From Mycobacterium branderi (GTDB lineage Bacteria; Actinomycetota; Actinomycetes; Mycobacteriales; Mycobacteriaceae): a stretch of 64,000 bases of DNA. Position numbers and translations under genes: made by a program. Below are positions 1-8,885 of the stretch, piece after piece. The DNA lies in the NCBI RefSeq assembly GCF_010728725.1, contig NZ_AP022606.1:2294001-2358000 (forward strand). The letters are read 5' to 3'. A model generated the notes under the pieces. That model worked only from the letters and a program-made list of their open reading frames with translations, did no database searches and was not told where the DNA came from. The stretch's first letter is position 1; each line of letters opens with the position of its first letter.

Positions 1-672
1 GACATCACCGACCGGGAGTCCGTCGCGGAACTTGTCGAGACGTCGAGCGCGTTGGGAACCGTCGCTTCCGTCATTCACACCGCGGGCGTGAGCCCGAGCA
101 TGGGCGGCGCCGAGATGATCATGCGGATCAATGCGGTGGGCACGGTGAACGTGAACGAGAGTTTCTTCAAGATCCTCGGTGAGGGTTCTGCGATCGTCAA
201 CGTCGCCTCCATGGCTGCACACATGCTCCCTGAATCGTTTGTTCCGACAAAGCGATTCGGCTCCGCATTGCGCGACGAGCACACGTTCATGAAGAAGATG
301 ATGGCGGTGTGCAGCCTGGTTCCGGAAAGAGCGCGACCAGGCATGGCATACAGCATCAGCAAGAGCTTCGTGCGGTGGTATTGCACGTCGCAGGCGTCCC
401 GATTCGGTAGCCGCGGCGCACGCATTCTCTCGGTGTCGCCGGGGTCGATCGACACCGCGATGGGCAGGCTCGAAGAGCAAAGCGGGGCCGGTGCCATGAT
501 TCGCTACGCCGCGTTGAAGCGGTTCGGGAAGCCAGAGGAGATCGCGGAACTGCTGGCGTTCTGTGCGAGCGACAAAGCCGGCTACCTCACTGGCACCGAC
601 ATCTTGTGCGACGGCGGGACGGTGGCCGCGATGACGTTGCGCGACAAGCTGACTGTAGGGCGCAAACCGTAA
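1..672 (+). CDS. SDR family oxidoreductase (5'-truncated by window edge)
   Basis: C-terminal part of a short-chain dehydrogenase/reductase, an NAD(P)-dependent cytosolic enzyme whose substrate cannot be told. The frame is open from base 1, so the N-terminal Rossmann glycine motif lies outside the window; a TTG at 52 is only an internal codon. Visible are the HTAG stretch (the NNAG equivalent), the NVAS strand before the catalytic Ser, the Y-x-x-x-K pair in AYSISK, the SPGSIDT loop after beta-6 and the C-terminal TGTDILCDGG signature. The gene ends 15 bp before the convergent HNH gene. Family call is firm; function is open. Confidence 0.88.
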   Translation, partial: DITDRESVAELVETSSALGTVASVIHTAGVSPSMGGAEMIMRINAVGTVNVNESFFKILGEGSAIVNVASMAAHMLPESFVPTKRFGSALRDEHTFMKKMMAVCSLVPERARPGMAYSISKSFVRWYCTSQASRFGSRGARILSVSPGSIDTAMGRLEEQSGAGAMIRYAALKRFGKPEEIAELLAFCASDKAGYLTGTDILCDGGTVAAMTLRDKLTVGRKP

Positions 673-687
673 TCGGTTGAGCTGCAA

Positions 688-2208
688 TCAGAACGGGGGT
701 GGTTCGTCGTCGTCGGTGGGTGGTGCCGGGCCGAATATTGCGGTTTCGCGGGCTTGTCGGCGCGCCGCGCGGGCGTCTCGGTTGCGTTTGCGTTCTTTGG
801 CGATGTAGTTGGCGCGGTTTTGGGCGCGGGTGCGGCGGCGTTTGGGCATCATCACGGCCCGCTCGGCGCAGCGTTCGGTGCGGACCGGCGCGGGTGCGCC
901 TAGGTCGCCGGTGGGCGCGCACAAGCTCGGGAACAACAGCGCGCTGCCCGGAGTGGTGATATAGGTCTGCCCAGACGGCGAGGTCAAAATCACCGTCCCG
1001 TCGGGCAGCTGCTTGTCGTGCCAGCCCCAGAACGTTTTCACCAAATGATGTGTGCGGCAATAGCATTTGAGGTTCGACGCGTGCGTGGGCCCACCCTGGG
1101 CATAGGGGGTCGTATGATCAAGGTCGCAGTCCCAGGCCGGCCGATCACAGCCGGGCCAGCGACACGTCAAATCCCGGCAGCGCACAAAATCCGCCAGCGC
1201 CTTCGACGGCACATACCCCGGCTCCGGGGCGGCATCGGCGGGATGGGACAGCGCCACCAGCTTGGCCGATGTCGCCAGTTGATCGAGCAGTTCGGGTGGG
1301 ATCAGCGCATCAGCGCCCACCCGCGAGGCGACCGCCGACCCGGCGCCCGCGATCGCGGCCGGCTCGGCGATGACATGAATGACCACCGGTGAGGGCGCCG
1401 GCTTGGCCGCCGCGGGGCACTCGGCGCGCCCGCAGTGACACGTCAACCGCTCGGCCCCGACCGCCAGCGCCCCCATCGCATCGGCGCGGCGCTGCGTGCG
1501 GGTGCGCGGATCATGCTCACACACGCTGCCCGCCAACGCCTCCAGGCGGGCATCCAGCGCATGAGCGTCGGTGGCGATCAAACGGCCGAACACCTCGGCT
1601 AAACCGTTACCGCTATCGGAGATGCAAAACTCGCGATCGGCCTGCTGCTCACGACGCTGGCGCACGGCATCACGATCGGCGCGGGCCACGATCTTATCCA
1701 CCTGCCCCGCCAGCCGGCCCTGTGTCATCGACGGCCAACGCGGCACCCGCAGCGCCAACTGGGCATCGACCGCGGCCAGCACCTCGGGATCGGTGATCAG
1801 ATCGGTGCGAAACACAATCGTCTGAAACATCCGATAGTCGATATCCCCGGCGACAAACACCGCGCCCAGCTGGGGCAACCGCTCCCGCATGGCCCGCGCA
1901 TAACGCAGCCGGCTGCCCGCCAGGCCCTGGCTGATCCGCAACGCCGCCGCCACCTCCGCGGCCACCGCCGCCTCGGTGTCCATCGCCCACTGCTCGGTCT
2001 CCGAACAACGCGCGAGCCGATAGCCGAACAACTCCCCAATCGCAGCCAACTGCGCGGCCGCCGCCCGATTTTCCAACCGCGTCGCCGCGCAAATCCGATC
2101 CACCAAGCCAGCCGACTCCGACGTCGTCGACGGATGGCGCCGTTCCATCAGCTCATCCAGGCGGGCAATCACCGCCTCCTGCGACCCCGGACCCTGAGCA
2201 TCGAACAT
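688..2208 (-). CDS. 13E12-repeat family HNH endonuclease-domain protein (DUF222)
   Basis: Protein of 506 aa starting at the ATG at 2206-2208 (MFDAQGPG). The open frame runs further upstream, but that stretch lies under the next gene. The N-terminal two thirds are the alpha-helical DUF222 region. Near residue 400 comes an HNH module with paired Cys (CRDLTCRWPGC), then DLDHTTPYAQGG and NLKCYCRTHH, the metal-binding and catalytic His positions of the family. A basic Arg/Lys-rich tail follows. REP13E12 proteins occur in several copies in mycobacterial genomes and behave as repeated, possibly mobile, units; nuclease activity of this copy is inferred only. The gene lies alone between convergent and co-directional neighbours. 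Confidence 0.9.
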   Translation of the reverse strand: MFDAQGPGSQEAVIARLDELMERRHPSTTSESAGLVDRICAATRLENRAAAAQLAAIGELFGYRLARCSETEQWAMDTEAAVAAEVAAALRISQGLAGSRLRYARAMRERLPQLGAVFVAGDIDYRMFQTIVFRTDLITDPEVLAAVDAQLALRVPRWPSMTQGRLAGQVDKIVARADRDAVRQRREQQADREFCISDSGNGLAEVFGRLIATDAHALDARLEALAGSVCEHDPRTRTQRRADAMGALAVGAERLTCHCGRAECPAAAKPAPSPVVIHVIAEPAAIAGAGSAVASRVGADALIPPELLDQLATSAKLVALSHPADAAPEPGYVPSKALADFVRCRDLTCRWPGCDRPAWDCDLDHTTPYAQGGPTHASNLKCYCRTHHLVKTFWGWHDKQLPDGTVILTSPSGQTYITTPGSALLFPSLCAPTGDLGAPAPVRTERCAERAVMMPKRRRTRAQNRANYIAKERKRNRDARAARRQARETAIFGPAPPTDDDEPPPF

Positions 2209-2258
2209 ACATTCGATTATGCCATAGTGGGCCGACAAGTCACCCGGGAGCTGACGGC

Positions 2259-4160
2259 TCAGATCTTGATCGCCGGTAGCAGCCGAGTGATGTTCCAGAG
2301 CCGATTGCGCCGGGCGGACAGAGACGAGATCACCAACGCGACCAACCAGATTCCGATTAGCGCGATGATCGCCTGCCATAGCCGATAGTCGATGCCGCCC
2401 AATATCAGCTGTCGCAATCCATTGACTCCATAAGTCATCGGGTCGTAGTGGTGCAGCACCTGGAATGGCTTCGACGTTGTCTCCACGGGGTACATGCCGC
2501 CGGCACTGACCAACTGGAGCATCAGCAACGCCATGATCAGTACCCGCCCCACGGCCGGGCCGACGAGTGCGTTGATCGCTTGCGTCGCGGCGACGAACGC
2601 GCACGACACCAGCACCATGAATGCCAGCATCGCGAAGGGGTGCGTGGCGTGCATGCCCAGGGCGAACCGCACCACGCAGTACAGGATGATCGCCTGGAAT
2701 ATCCCGATCACGGCCGCCGGGAGGTAACTGGCAAGCGTGACGCGGATCGCGGTCACCTCCGCGGCGATGGCGCGGCTTTGCAACGGCCGCAACACCATCC
2801 ACAGCACCAGCGCGCCGAAGAACAGCGCGAGCGTGAGGAAGAAGGGCGCCATGCCGGTGCCGAAGTTGGGGGCGGCGTTCTCATGCGAGGTTTCGAGGTG
2901 AACCGGGCCGCCGATGGTGCTGGCGATCGCATTCTTCTGCTGGGAGCTCCAGTTGGGCACCTGCTTGGCACCTTCGGCGAGTTTGGTCGCCAACTCTTCC
3001 GATCCCGCCCTGAGTTGGGCGGTACCCGACTTCAGTTGTTGCGCGCCGTCGTCGAGTTTGGCTATTCCGCTTGCCAATTCGGCGTTGCCGGAGGCGAGCT
3101 GCTGTGCGCCGTTGCGCAGCTGGGTCAGCTTGTTCGTGAGGTCCTGTCCTTTGTTGCCGACTTGGTCGAGCGCCGTCTTCAGTGGGCCAGTAGCGTTTTG
3201 CGCGTCGATGAGTTGCTGGCGCAGCTGCGGTGTGAACTGGTGTGCTCGAAGCTGGTCCTGAATTCCGTGCAGCGTCCCGGCGGCATTGCGTGCCACCGGG
3301 TCTGGGCTCGCGGAGAGCTGGTCGATCACCGACGAGAGCGACGTCGCGGCGGCGTCCTGCGCCGCGGCGATGGCGCTGATTTGGTCGGCGGCTTGCGTCA
3401 TCGCGGTGTTGGCGCCGATGGCCGAAACCGCCTTTGCCACCGCAAGCAGTGGGTCGGTGGCGGTGTTGATCCCGTCGGAGAGCTGCTTGGCGCCCGTGGC
3501 GAGTTGCGCCGAGCCGGACCGGGCGGTGTGCAGACCGGCCGCCAACTGGCCGGCGCCGTCGTCGACCTGCGCCGCACCGTCGGCAAGCCGTCTCGCCCCG
3601 TCAGCGGCCTGCTTGATCCCCGCGCCGGAGGAAACCACCACGGACAGCACCTGATTGACCGCCTGCCCGGAAATCCGGGTCGATACCGCGTTGAGAACCT
3701 GCTCGATGGCAGTGCGGCCAATGCTGGTCGAGATGTAGTTGTTGGCGTCGTTGTAGACCGCGATCAGCTTGGCCTGTTTCGGTTGGCCCGTCGCGGGCGA
3801 TGCGATCGCCTCACTGAAATCGGGAGGCAACTCCAACATGAAGTAGTACGCGCCGTGTTCGACGCCGCTGCGCGCCTCCTGCGGATCCACGACATGCCAG
3901 TCCATGCTGTGGTCTGCGGTCAGGCTTTTGGCGATCTCGGCTCCGGCGTTGATCTGCTGCCCGGAGACGACGGCGCCGCGGTCGGCATTGACCAGCGCCA
4001 CGGGCATCTTGTTCACATGGCCGAAGGGGTCCCAGTAGGCCCACAGGTACAGCGCTCCGTACACCAGCGGAAGCAGCATCAGCACCACGATCGCTGCCCG
4101 CGTCATTCGGCTACGGCCGAAACGCTTGATCTCCGAGCCGAATGCGAGTCCAGCCAGCAT
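2259..4160 (-). CDS. YhgE/Pip-domain membrane protein, ABC-2-like
   Basis: Membrane protein of 633 aa. One transmembrane segment lies near residues 22-44, followed by an extracytoplasmic region whose middle (about 165-420) carries repeated L-x-x-G-A-x-x-L units predicted to form a long coiled coil. Five or so hydrophobic segments follow from about residue 430 to 620 (FFLTLALFFGALVLWMVL onward). This layout is that of YhgE/Pip and ABC-2-type permeases; some relatives act in export or as phage receptors, and no substrate can be assigned here. The start lies 2 bp from the stop of the upstream ATPase-like gene, so the two are very likely co-transcribed and co-functional. Confidence 0.87.
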   Translation of the reverse strand: MLAGLAFGSEIKRFGRSRMTRAAIVVLMLLPLVYGALYLWAYWDPFGHVNKMPVALVNADRGAVVSGQQINAGAEIAKSLTADHSMDWHVVDPQEARSGVEHGAYYFMLELPPDFSEAIASPATGQPKQAKLIAVYNDANNYISTSIGRTAIEQVLNAVSTRISGQAVNQVLSVVVSSGAGIKQAADGARRLADGAAQVDDGAGQLAAGLHTARSGSAQLATGAKQLSDGINTATDPLLAVAKAVSAIGANTAMTQAADQISAIAAAQDAAATSLSSVIDQLSASPDPVARNAAGTLHGIQDQLRAHQFTPQLRQQLIDAQNATGPLKTALDQVGNKGQDLTNKLTQLRNGAQQLASGNAELASGIAKLDDGAQQLKSGTAQLRAGSEELATKLAEGAKQVPNWSSQQKNAIASTIGGPVHLETSHENAAPNFGTGMAPFFLTLALFFGALVLWMVLRPLQSRAIAAEVTAIRVTLASYLPAAVIGIFQAIILYCVVRFALGMHATHPFAMLAFMVLVSCAFVAATQAINALVGPAVGRVLIMALLMLQLVSAGGMYPVETTSKPFQVLHHYDPMTYGVNGLRQLILGGIDYRLWQAIIALIGIWLVALVISSLSARRNRLWNITRLLPAIKI

Positions 4161-4162
4161 CG

Positions 4163-4861
4163 TCAGTCTCTCCCGGTCAGGATGCGGTGATCGTGTATGT
4201 GGTGGTCGGGGGCGTCACTGCCGAGCGGATTGGTCACCCCGACAACGACGGTGCGCTGTGTCGCGATCGCGCCGAGCCGCTCGACCGCTACCTTCCGGCG
4301 CGAGTTGTCGCGGACCTGCTCGAGGTCGCCGACCACAAGGATCGGCCGATCGGAGAACAGCGCCAGCGTGATTCGCAGTAAGAACAGCTCCAGGTCGGAC
4401 AGCTCGACAATGTAGGTCTTGGCCGACGGTGCCGGGATCTCACCGAACACCTCTCTCAGTTCCCCCTGCCCGGCGTCGCTGGGGATCGGCGAGTACCAGG
4501 GCGCCAGCCATCGGCGCTGCTCGGCGAGCACCGTGGCCACGGTCACCGACTCCTCCAGCTCGTCGATGTCGGCGAACGCCGCAATCGAGCAGTGCCGGCG
4601 AATCGCGGCCGGCTGCGTGTCGCCGAGCACGGTTACGGTGCCGCGGCTGGGCTTGAAGCGTCCGGCGAGTGTCAGCAGCAGCACGTCCTGCGCCGGCCCG
4701 CCGGGCATCTGAATGGCGTGAAAGCCCGAGTCGAGCTCCAGGTCGATCCCGGAGAACAACGGGCCGTGCTCACCATCCACCCCCAAGCCGGCCGCGCGGA
4801 TCAACGGGGCTTGGACCGGCTCGTCCGACGGGGTGGTGCCGGTTTCGTCCGGTACCTGCAT
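4163..4861 (-). CDS. Degenerate ABC-type ATPase-like protein
   Basis: Protein of 232 aa with the overall order of an ABC nucleotide-binding domain but altered key motifs. The P-loop position (about 53-59) reads PGGPAQD and lacks the GKS/T lysine. The signature region (about 153-165) reads ELSDLELFLLRIT instead of LSGGQ. The Walker-B strand (about 173-182) reads PILVVGDLEQ with no catalytic Glu right after the Asp. The flanking strands and helices, such as GRFKPSRGTVTVLGD, still match the fold. It probably cannot hydrolyse ATP in the usual way and may be a structural or regulatory partner of the YhgE-like protein that starts 2 bp downstream. The fold call is by eye. Confidence 0.7.
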   Translation of the reverse strand: MQVPDETGTTPSDEPVQAPLIRAAGLGVDGEHGPLFSGIDLELDSGFHAIQMPGGPAQDVLLLTLAGRFKPSRGTVTVLGDTQPAAIRRHCSIAAFADIDELEESVTVATVLAEQRRWLAPWYSPIPSDAGQGELREVFGEIPAPSAKTYIVELSDLELFLLRITLALFSDRPILVVGDLEQVRDNSRRKVAVERLGAIATQRTVVVGVTNPLGSDAPDHHIHDHRILTGRD

Positions 4862-4962
4862 TGGGCCAGTCTCCTCGGGTTGCTCGACTACCTCCGGCTG
4901 AGTTAGAGCCTAGGAGCAGCCGCTGCCTGTCCCGAATCGATCCGCCCAATAGCGAGTGTCCG

Positions 4963-5157
4963 CTACTCCTTGATCGAGATGGCCTGCCGCGGGCACTGCC
5001 GCACGGCGTCGCGGATTCGTTCCTCGTTTTCGGGGGTGACTTCGTCCTGCAGGACGGTCAGCAGGTCGTCATCCCCGAGATGGAACACCTCGGGGATGAT
5101 GCCCATACAGACGCCGTTGCTTTCGCACAGGCCGAAGTCGACTTCGACTTTTTTCAT
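4963..5157 (-). CDS. 3Fe-4S ferredoxin, P450 redox partner
   Basis: Ferredoxin of 64 aa. Cysteines at 11, 17 and 55 (CESNGVC and RQCPRQA) give the C-x5-C...C-P pattern of mycobacterial 3Fe-4S ferredoxins; the position between the first two cysteines that holds the fourth ligand in 4Fe-4S types is Asn. The start is the ATG at 5155-5157 (MKKVEVDF); a longer frame to 5313 lies under the P450. The start overlaps the P450 stop in an ATGA arrangement (5154-5157), so the two are translationally coupled, and this protein very likely passes electrons to that P450. Confidence 0.92.
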   Translation of the reverse strand: MKKVEVDFGLCESNGVCMGIIPEVFHLGDDDLLTVLQDEVTPENEERIRDAVRQCPRQAISIKE

Positions 5158-6359
5158 CGCAGCACTTTCACCGGTACGTTCTGGTAGCCCGCGACGTTTT
5201 GCATGTGAACGCGTTGCAGGCCATCCCAATTCACCTCGTAGCGGGGCATGAAGTCCAGCAGGCGCTCCAGCGCGATCCTGCTTTCCATGCGGGCCAGCGC
5301 AGCGCCCAGGCAACTGTGAATCCCATACCCGAGACCGAGGTGCTGCGCCTCAGTGTGGTCGCGCTCGATGTCGAACTTCTCCGCGTCGGTAAACGCTTCG
5401 GGGTCGCGGTTGGCCGCGGCGCCGCACAAGAACACCGGCTTGCCGGGCGGGATCACGCCCCCGCTGACGTGGGCCTCCTTGAGGGTGTAGCGCACGTTGT
5501 ACTGGACCGGTCCTTCGTAGCGCAGCAGCTCTTCGACCGCTCCCGGAATTTTGCTGCGGTCGTCGAGCAGTTTCTGCCACTGGTCGGGATGACGCGCGAA
5601 GATCACTGCCGCGTTCCCGACCAGCTTGGTGACGGTCTCGGCCCCCGCGCCGCCGAGAAGTGTCGAGAAGCCGGTGATTTCGATGTCGTCGAGCTTGCGC
5701 ATCTGGCCGTTCTCGCCCGGGATTTCGGCGGCGATGAGCCTGCTGATGAAGTCGTCTTGGGGATTCTCGCGCCGTTGTTGCACCAGGCCGAAGTAGTACA
5801 TCGCGGTGTCGATGTTGGCCTGCATGCCGGCTTCGCTGGCCTCGATCTGTCCCGGCTCGCGGTGCAGGCTGATGTCGATCCAGTGCCGGACCTGTTGGCG
5901 GTATTCCTCCGGCACGCCCATCATCGTGGTGATCACCTCGACGGGGAACGGCCCGGAGAAGTCCTGGACGACGTCGAAGTTGTCGGGATCGGCCTTGCTC
6001 AAGTACTTCTCGACGACGGCGACGACGGTGTCCTGCTGCGATTGGATGGCCCGTGGGGTGAAGGCCTTGTTGAGCAGGCTGCGCATGTGCCGATGCTCCG
6101 GCGGATCCATGAAGATGATCGACTTCTGTTCCGGAGAAATCCCTTTGCGCACCATCGCGAGGTCGCAACCGCGCGCCGACGAGTAGGTCTCGAAATCCTT
6201 GAACGCGGCCGCCACATCCTCGTGGCGGGTCAACGCGTAGAAGTCCTCTTTTTCGTCGTAGTAGAGCGGGGCGTCCTCGCGCATCCGCCGATATATCTCG
6301 AACGGATTGTTGAAGAACTCCTCGGAGAACGGATCGAAGACGACCTTCGGCTTGGTCAT
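5154..6359 (-). CDS. Cytochrome P450
   Basis: Soluble bacterial P450 of 401 aa. The heme-ligand loop is LGLGYGIHSCLG with Cys350; the E-x-x-R pair is E277/R280; the I-helix oxygen-activation motif is GGAGAETVT (236-244), with Val where many P450s have a second Thr. SD sequence GAGGAG lies just upstream of the ATG at 6357-6359. It is first in a two-gene unit with the 3Fe-4S ferredoxin and sits in a leftward catabolic array, so it probably hydroxylates a lipid or alicyclic intermediate. The CYP family number cannot be given without alignment. Confidence 0.95.
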   Translation of the reverse strand: MTKPKVVFDPFSEEFFNNPFEIYRRMREDAPLYYDEKEDFYALTRHEDVAAAFKDFETYSSARGCDLAMVRKGISPEQKSIIFMDPPEHRHMRSLLNKAFTPRAIQSQQDTVVAVVEKYLSKADPDNFDVVQDFSGPFPVEVITTMMGVPEEYRQQVRHWIDISLHREPGQIEASEAGMQANIDTAMYYFGLVQQRRENPQDDFISRLIAAEIPGENGQMRKLDDIEITGFSTLLGGAGAETVTKLVGNAAVIFARHPDQWQKLLDDRSKIPGAVEELLRYEGPVQYNVRYTLKEAHVSGGVIPPGKPVFLCGAAANRDPEAFTDAEKFDIERDHTEAQHLGLGYGIHSCLGAALARMESRIALERLLDFMPRYEVNWDGLQRVHMQNVAGYQNVPVKVLR

Positions 6360-6433
6360 TGCATCTCCTCAGCGGCGTGGCTGGCGGCTGCAGCCTTTAC
6401 GACGGAAGGCTTGACTGTAACGCTAACGGTAAA

Positions 6434-7216
6434 TCACTTTTTGCGGGATGAAAACACCTCGATCGCGTTTTCCAGCACCCCGAGATCACCGCCCAGCTCA
6501 GCGGCGACGTTGCGGGCCACGGCCACGTCCTTGCCGACGAATTCACCGGCCATCTGGGTAAACGACGCGACGGAGCCTCCCGCCGCGACGAGGTCCAGCA
6601 CGCGGCTGGCCGCGCTGCCATGCGGCAGCGCCGACAGCAGCGCCGGCTCGGGGACACCGAGCCGCTCCGCGAGATTCACTGATGCCGAGAGCAACCCGAT
6701 CTGCGCCGCGAACAGCGCATTGTTGACCAGTTTGACCTTCTGTCCGGCGCCGAGCGGCCCGACGTGCAACACCGGATCGCCGTAGCAGCTCAACACCGGC
6801 CGCGCCCGCGCCACCGCCGCGTCGGCACCGCCCACGAACAACGTCAGCTCGCCCGCCGCCGCATTGTGGGGACCGCCGCTGACCGGAGCATCGACCACGT
6901 CGACGGCAAGCGACGCGGCGATGGTCTCGACCGTGCGCGGACTTCCGGTGGTGTGCACCACCAACACGGCGCCGGGAGCCATCGGCAGGTCCAGACACAC
7001 CTGGCGCACCTGTTCGTCGCTGAAGACGCAGACCACCACAACCTGGGCGTGCGCGCTCACCGAAGTCACGTCCACCGTCGCCGTCGCGCCCAATTGGGCG
7101 ATGGCTGCCCGCTTTTCGTCGGACCGGCCCAGCGCCCGGACGTCGTGTCCGGCCTCGACCAGCCGGGCCACCATCGGCCGGCCCATCCGGCCCGCGCCGA
7201 TGAATCCGACTCTCAC
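6434..7216 (-). CDS. NAD(P)-dependent 3-hydroxyisobutyrate-dehydrogenase-like enzyme (copy 1)
   Basis: Beta-hydroxyacid dehydrogenase of 260 aa. The N-terminus reads FIGAGRMGRPM (GxGxMG Rossmann motif). The substrate loop is VVDAPVSGGP at about residue 118, and the helix GQKVKLVNN carries the catalytic Lys. The length is slightly shorter than usual (about 290). The ATG overlaps the stop of the upstream paralogue (ATGA at 7213-7216). It probably oxidises or reduces a beta-hydroxyacid or a semialdehyde made by the array; the true substrate is unknown. Confidence 0.9.
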   Translation of the reverse strand: MRVGFIGAGRMGRPMVARLVEAGHDVRALGRSDEKRAAIAQLGATATVDVTSVSAHAQVVVVCVFSDEQVRQVCLDLPMAPGAVLVVHTTGSPRTVETIAASLAVDVVDAPVSGGPHNAAAGELTLFVGGADAAVARARPVLSCYGDPVLHVGPLGAGQKVKLVNNALFAAQIGLLSASVNLAERLGVPEPALLSALPHGSAASRVLDLVAAGGSVASFTQMAGEFVGKDVAVARNVAAELGGDLGVLENAIEVFSSRKK

Positions 7217-8022
7217 CGGGGGTGCGCCATCAGGGTTAGTGTGGCGTCGGCCGCGTCAAGCACGGCCCCGCCGTCGACGCCGGCGGTGCCGGCGATGTCG
7301 GCGATCAGCCGGACATCCTTTTGCAGCAGTGCTCCGGCGAGCCCGGCAAGGCGGTCCAAGCCGGCAGCGTCACCGCCAAGAGCGTTGAGCGCGAAGCTGT
7401 TCCCGCTGCCCCGCGAGATGACCTCGGTGAGGCGATCCGGCAAGACGCCCAAAGCCTTGCCCAGGGACAGGGCAGTGGCCGCGGTTCCCAGGTTGGCGGT
7501 GAAGAGCAGGTTGTTCAGCAGCTTGGTGGTCTGTCCGGAGCCCAGATCGCCCAAGTGCACGATCGGATCGGCGTAGGTCTCGAACACGGGACGGCAGCGC
7601 TCCACCACGTCGGGGTCGCCGCCGACCATCACCAGCAAACGACCTTCCGCGACCGCCGGGGCGCCACCGCTCACCGGTGCGTCGATCACCGAGACATCGT
7701 GGGCGGCAGCCTTCTTGGCCAACTTCTGACATGTCCCCGGATGCACGGTGCTGTGCACGGCGATGATGCTGCCCGGCTTGGCGCCGGCCAGTAGCCCGTC
7801 GGCGACTTCGTCGACGTCGGCGTCACCGACCACGCACAGGCACATCAGATCGCTGGCCGCGGCGAGTTCAGCCGGCGAGCCGGCCATTTTGGCCGCGGTG
7901 TCGGCGAACGGCTCGAGCGATGCAGGCCGCCGCGCCCACAACGTGGTGGGGTAACCGGCCTCGACGATCCGGCGTGCCATCGGCCCGCCCTGGCTCCCCA
8001 GCCCGATAAATCCGACATGCAT
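7213..8022 (-). CDS. NAD(P)-dependent 3-hydroxyisobutyrate-dehydrogenase-like enzyme (copy 2)
   Basis: Protein of 269 aa in the same family as its downstream neighbour: FIGLGSQGGPM for the dinucleotide, VIDAPVSGGAP for substrate, GQTTKLLNN for the catalytic Lys helix. Note GSQG where GxMG is usual. The start is taken at 8020-8022 (MHVGFIGLG), which overlaps the hydrolase stop (8022-8024); the open frame extends 12 codons further but that would break the coupled layout. Two adjacent, clearly diverged paralogues suggest either a heteromer or two successive redox steps. Confidence 0.9.
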   Translation of the reverse strand: MHVGFIGLGSQGGPMARRIVEAGYPTTLWARRPASLEPFADTAAKMAGSPAELAAASDLMCLCVVGDADVDEVADGLLAGAKPGSIIAVHSTVHPGTCQKLAKKAAAHDVSVIDAPVSGGAPAVAEGRLLVMVGGDPDVVERCRPVFETYADPIVHLGDLGSGQTTKLLNNLLFTANLGTAATALSLGKALGVLPDRLTEVISRGSGNSFALNALGGDAAGLDRLAGLAGALLQKDVRLIADIAGTAGVDGGAVLDAADATLTLMAHPR

Positions 8023-8885
8023 CAACCGGCCTCCAAATCGGCTTGCGTAGCGAGACATTCATCGACGAACGCGAAGATCTTCCGGTGGTAGGCTGCGGCC
8101 GCATGGCCGAGGCTGAGGTTGTGGCCAGCGCCGGGCTGCTCGTTGACGGTGAATCGCGGCGAGGCGGAGAACATGGCCGCGATCTCGGCCAACGCGGCTG
8201 CGTCGGACTGCCATACCTTTTCGTGTTCGGCGACGCTGAATTGCACCGGCACCCGCACCTGGGCTGCCAGTGCCGGGAAGTCGCGGCGGGGCCATTCGGT
8301 GACCATGGCCGCTTCATACGGCGCGCCGGTGGCGGAGTTGGTGAGACCACCGAGCACCTCCGGCGGATACAGCTCCGGGGGATGCCACAGCAGCTCGCGC
8401 AGGCCGGGCGGCCGGTGGGTTGCGCTGGCCGTCTTGAGCACCTCGCGTGCCGCCGGGTGGTAACGCCTTCCGGTGCCGGCCATTTCGATGCCGAGAAGAT
8501 CAGCGCCGCGTGCGTCGGCGGCCATCCGCAGCGCCAGCTCGCAGCCATTGGAGTGGGCCACCACGAATAGGCCGGTGGGTCTTTCGCCGAGGATGCGGTC
8601 GACGGCACCGTAAGCCAGCCGGACCCGCTGCTCGGGTTCCGCTAGCGCCTCCGGGTATGGCGCGGAGCTGCCATAACCCGGCCGGTCGAGTGCGATGACC
8701 GTGAAGCCCAGCGCTGCACCGATTCTCAGCAGCGACAGCGACGGGTGACCCGGACAGTCGAAATACGCTGCGGTGGAACCGCCGCCGTGCAGCGCGACGA
8801 CGACGGCCCGCGGCTCGGTGGCCTCGGCGACCAGTGCCGACATCGGCACTCCGTCGACAAGGACGACGCGCGGACGTACGGTCAT
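8022..8885 (-). CDS. Alpha/beta hydrolase
   Basis: Hydrolase of 287 aa. The oxyanion strand is VVVALHGGG (about 28-36), the nucleophile elbow VVAHSNG has Ser112, the DRPGYGSS loop follows strand 4, and the likely catalytic His is in GAGHNLSLGH near the C-terminus. No signal peptide or membrane segment is visible, so it is cytosolic. The stop shares a base with the next gene's start and its own start overlaps the DUF35-thiolase stop by 4 bp (8882-8885). It could hydrolyse an ester, a lactone or a C-C bond of a diketone; motifs do not discriminate. Confidence 0.9.
   Translation of the reverse strand: MTVRPRVVLVDGVPMSALVAEATEPRAVVVALHGGGSTAAYFDCPGHPSLSLLRIGAALGFTVIALDRPGYGSSAPYPEALAEPEQRVRLAYGAVDRILGERPTGLFVVAHSNGCELALRMAADARGADLLGIEMAGTGRRYHPAAREVLKTASATHRPPGLRELLWHPPELYPPEVLGGLTNSATGAPYEAAMVTEWPRRDFPALAAQVRVPVQFSVAEHEKVWQSDAAALAEIAAMFSASPRFTVNEQPGAGHNLSLGHAAAAYHRKIFAFVDECLATQADLEAG

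Noticed and set aside
688..2208. 13E12 gene as an active insertion sequence
   Set aside because: No terminal inverted repeats or target duplication found around it; only the HNH/DUF222 gene is seen.
2448..4190. Rightward 580-codon open frame opposite the YhgE-like gene
   Set aside because: No domain pattern, no SD; the reverse strand has clear membrane segments and coiled-coil repeats.
5199..6785. Rightward 528-codon open frame opposite the P450
   Set aside because: Shadow of the P450, whose heme, ExxR and I-helix motifs are intact on the other strand.
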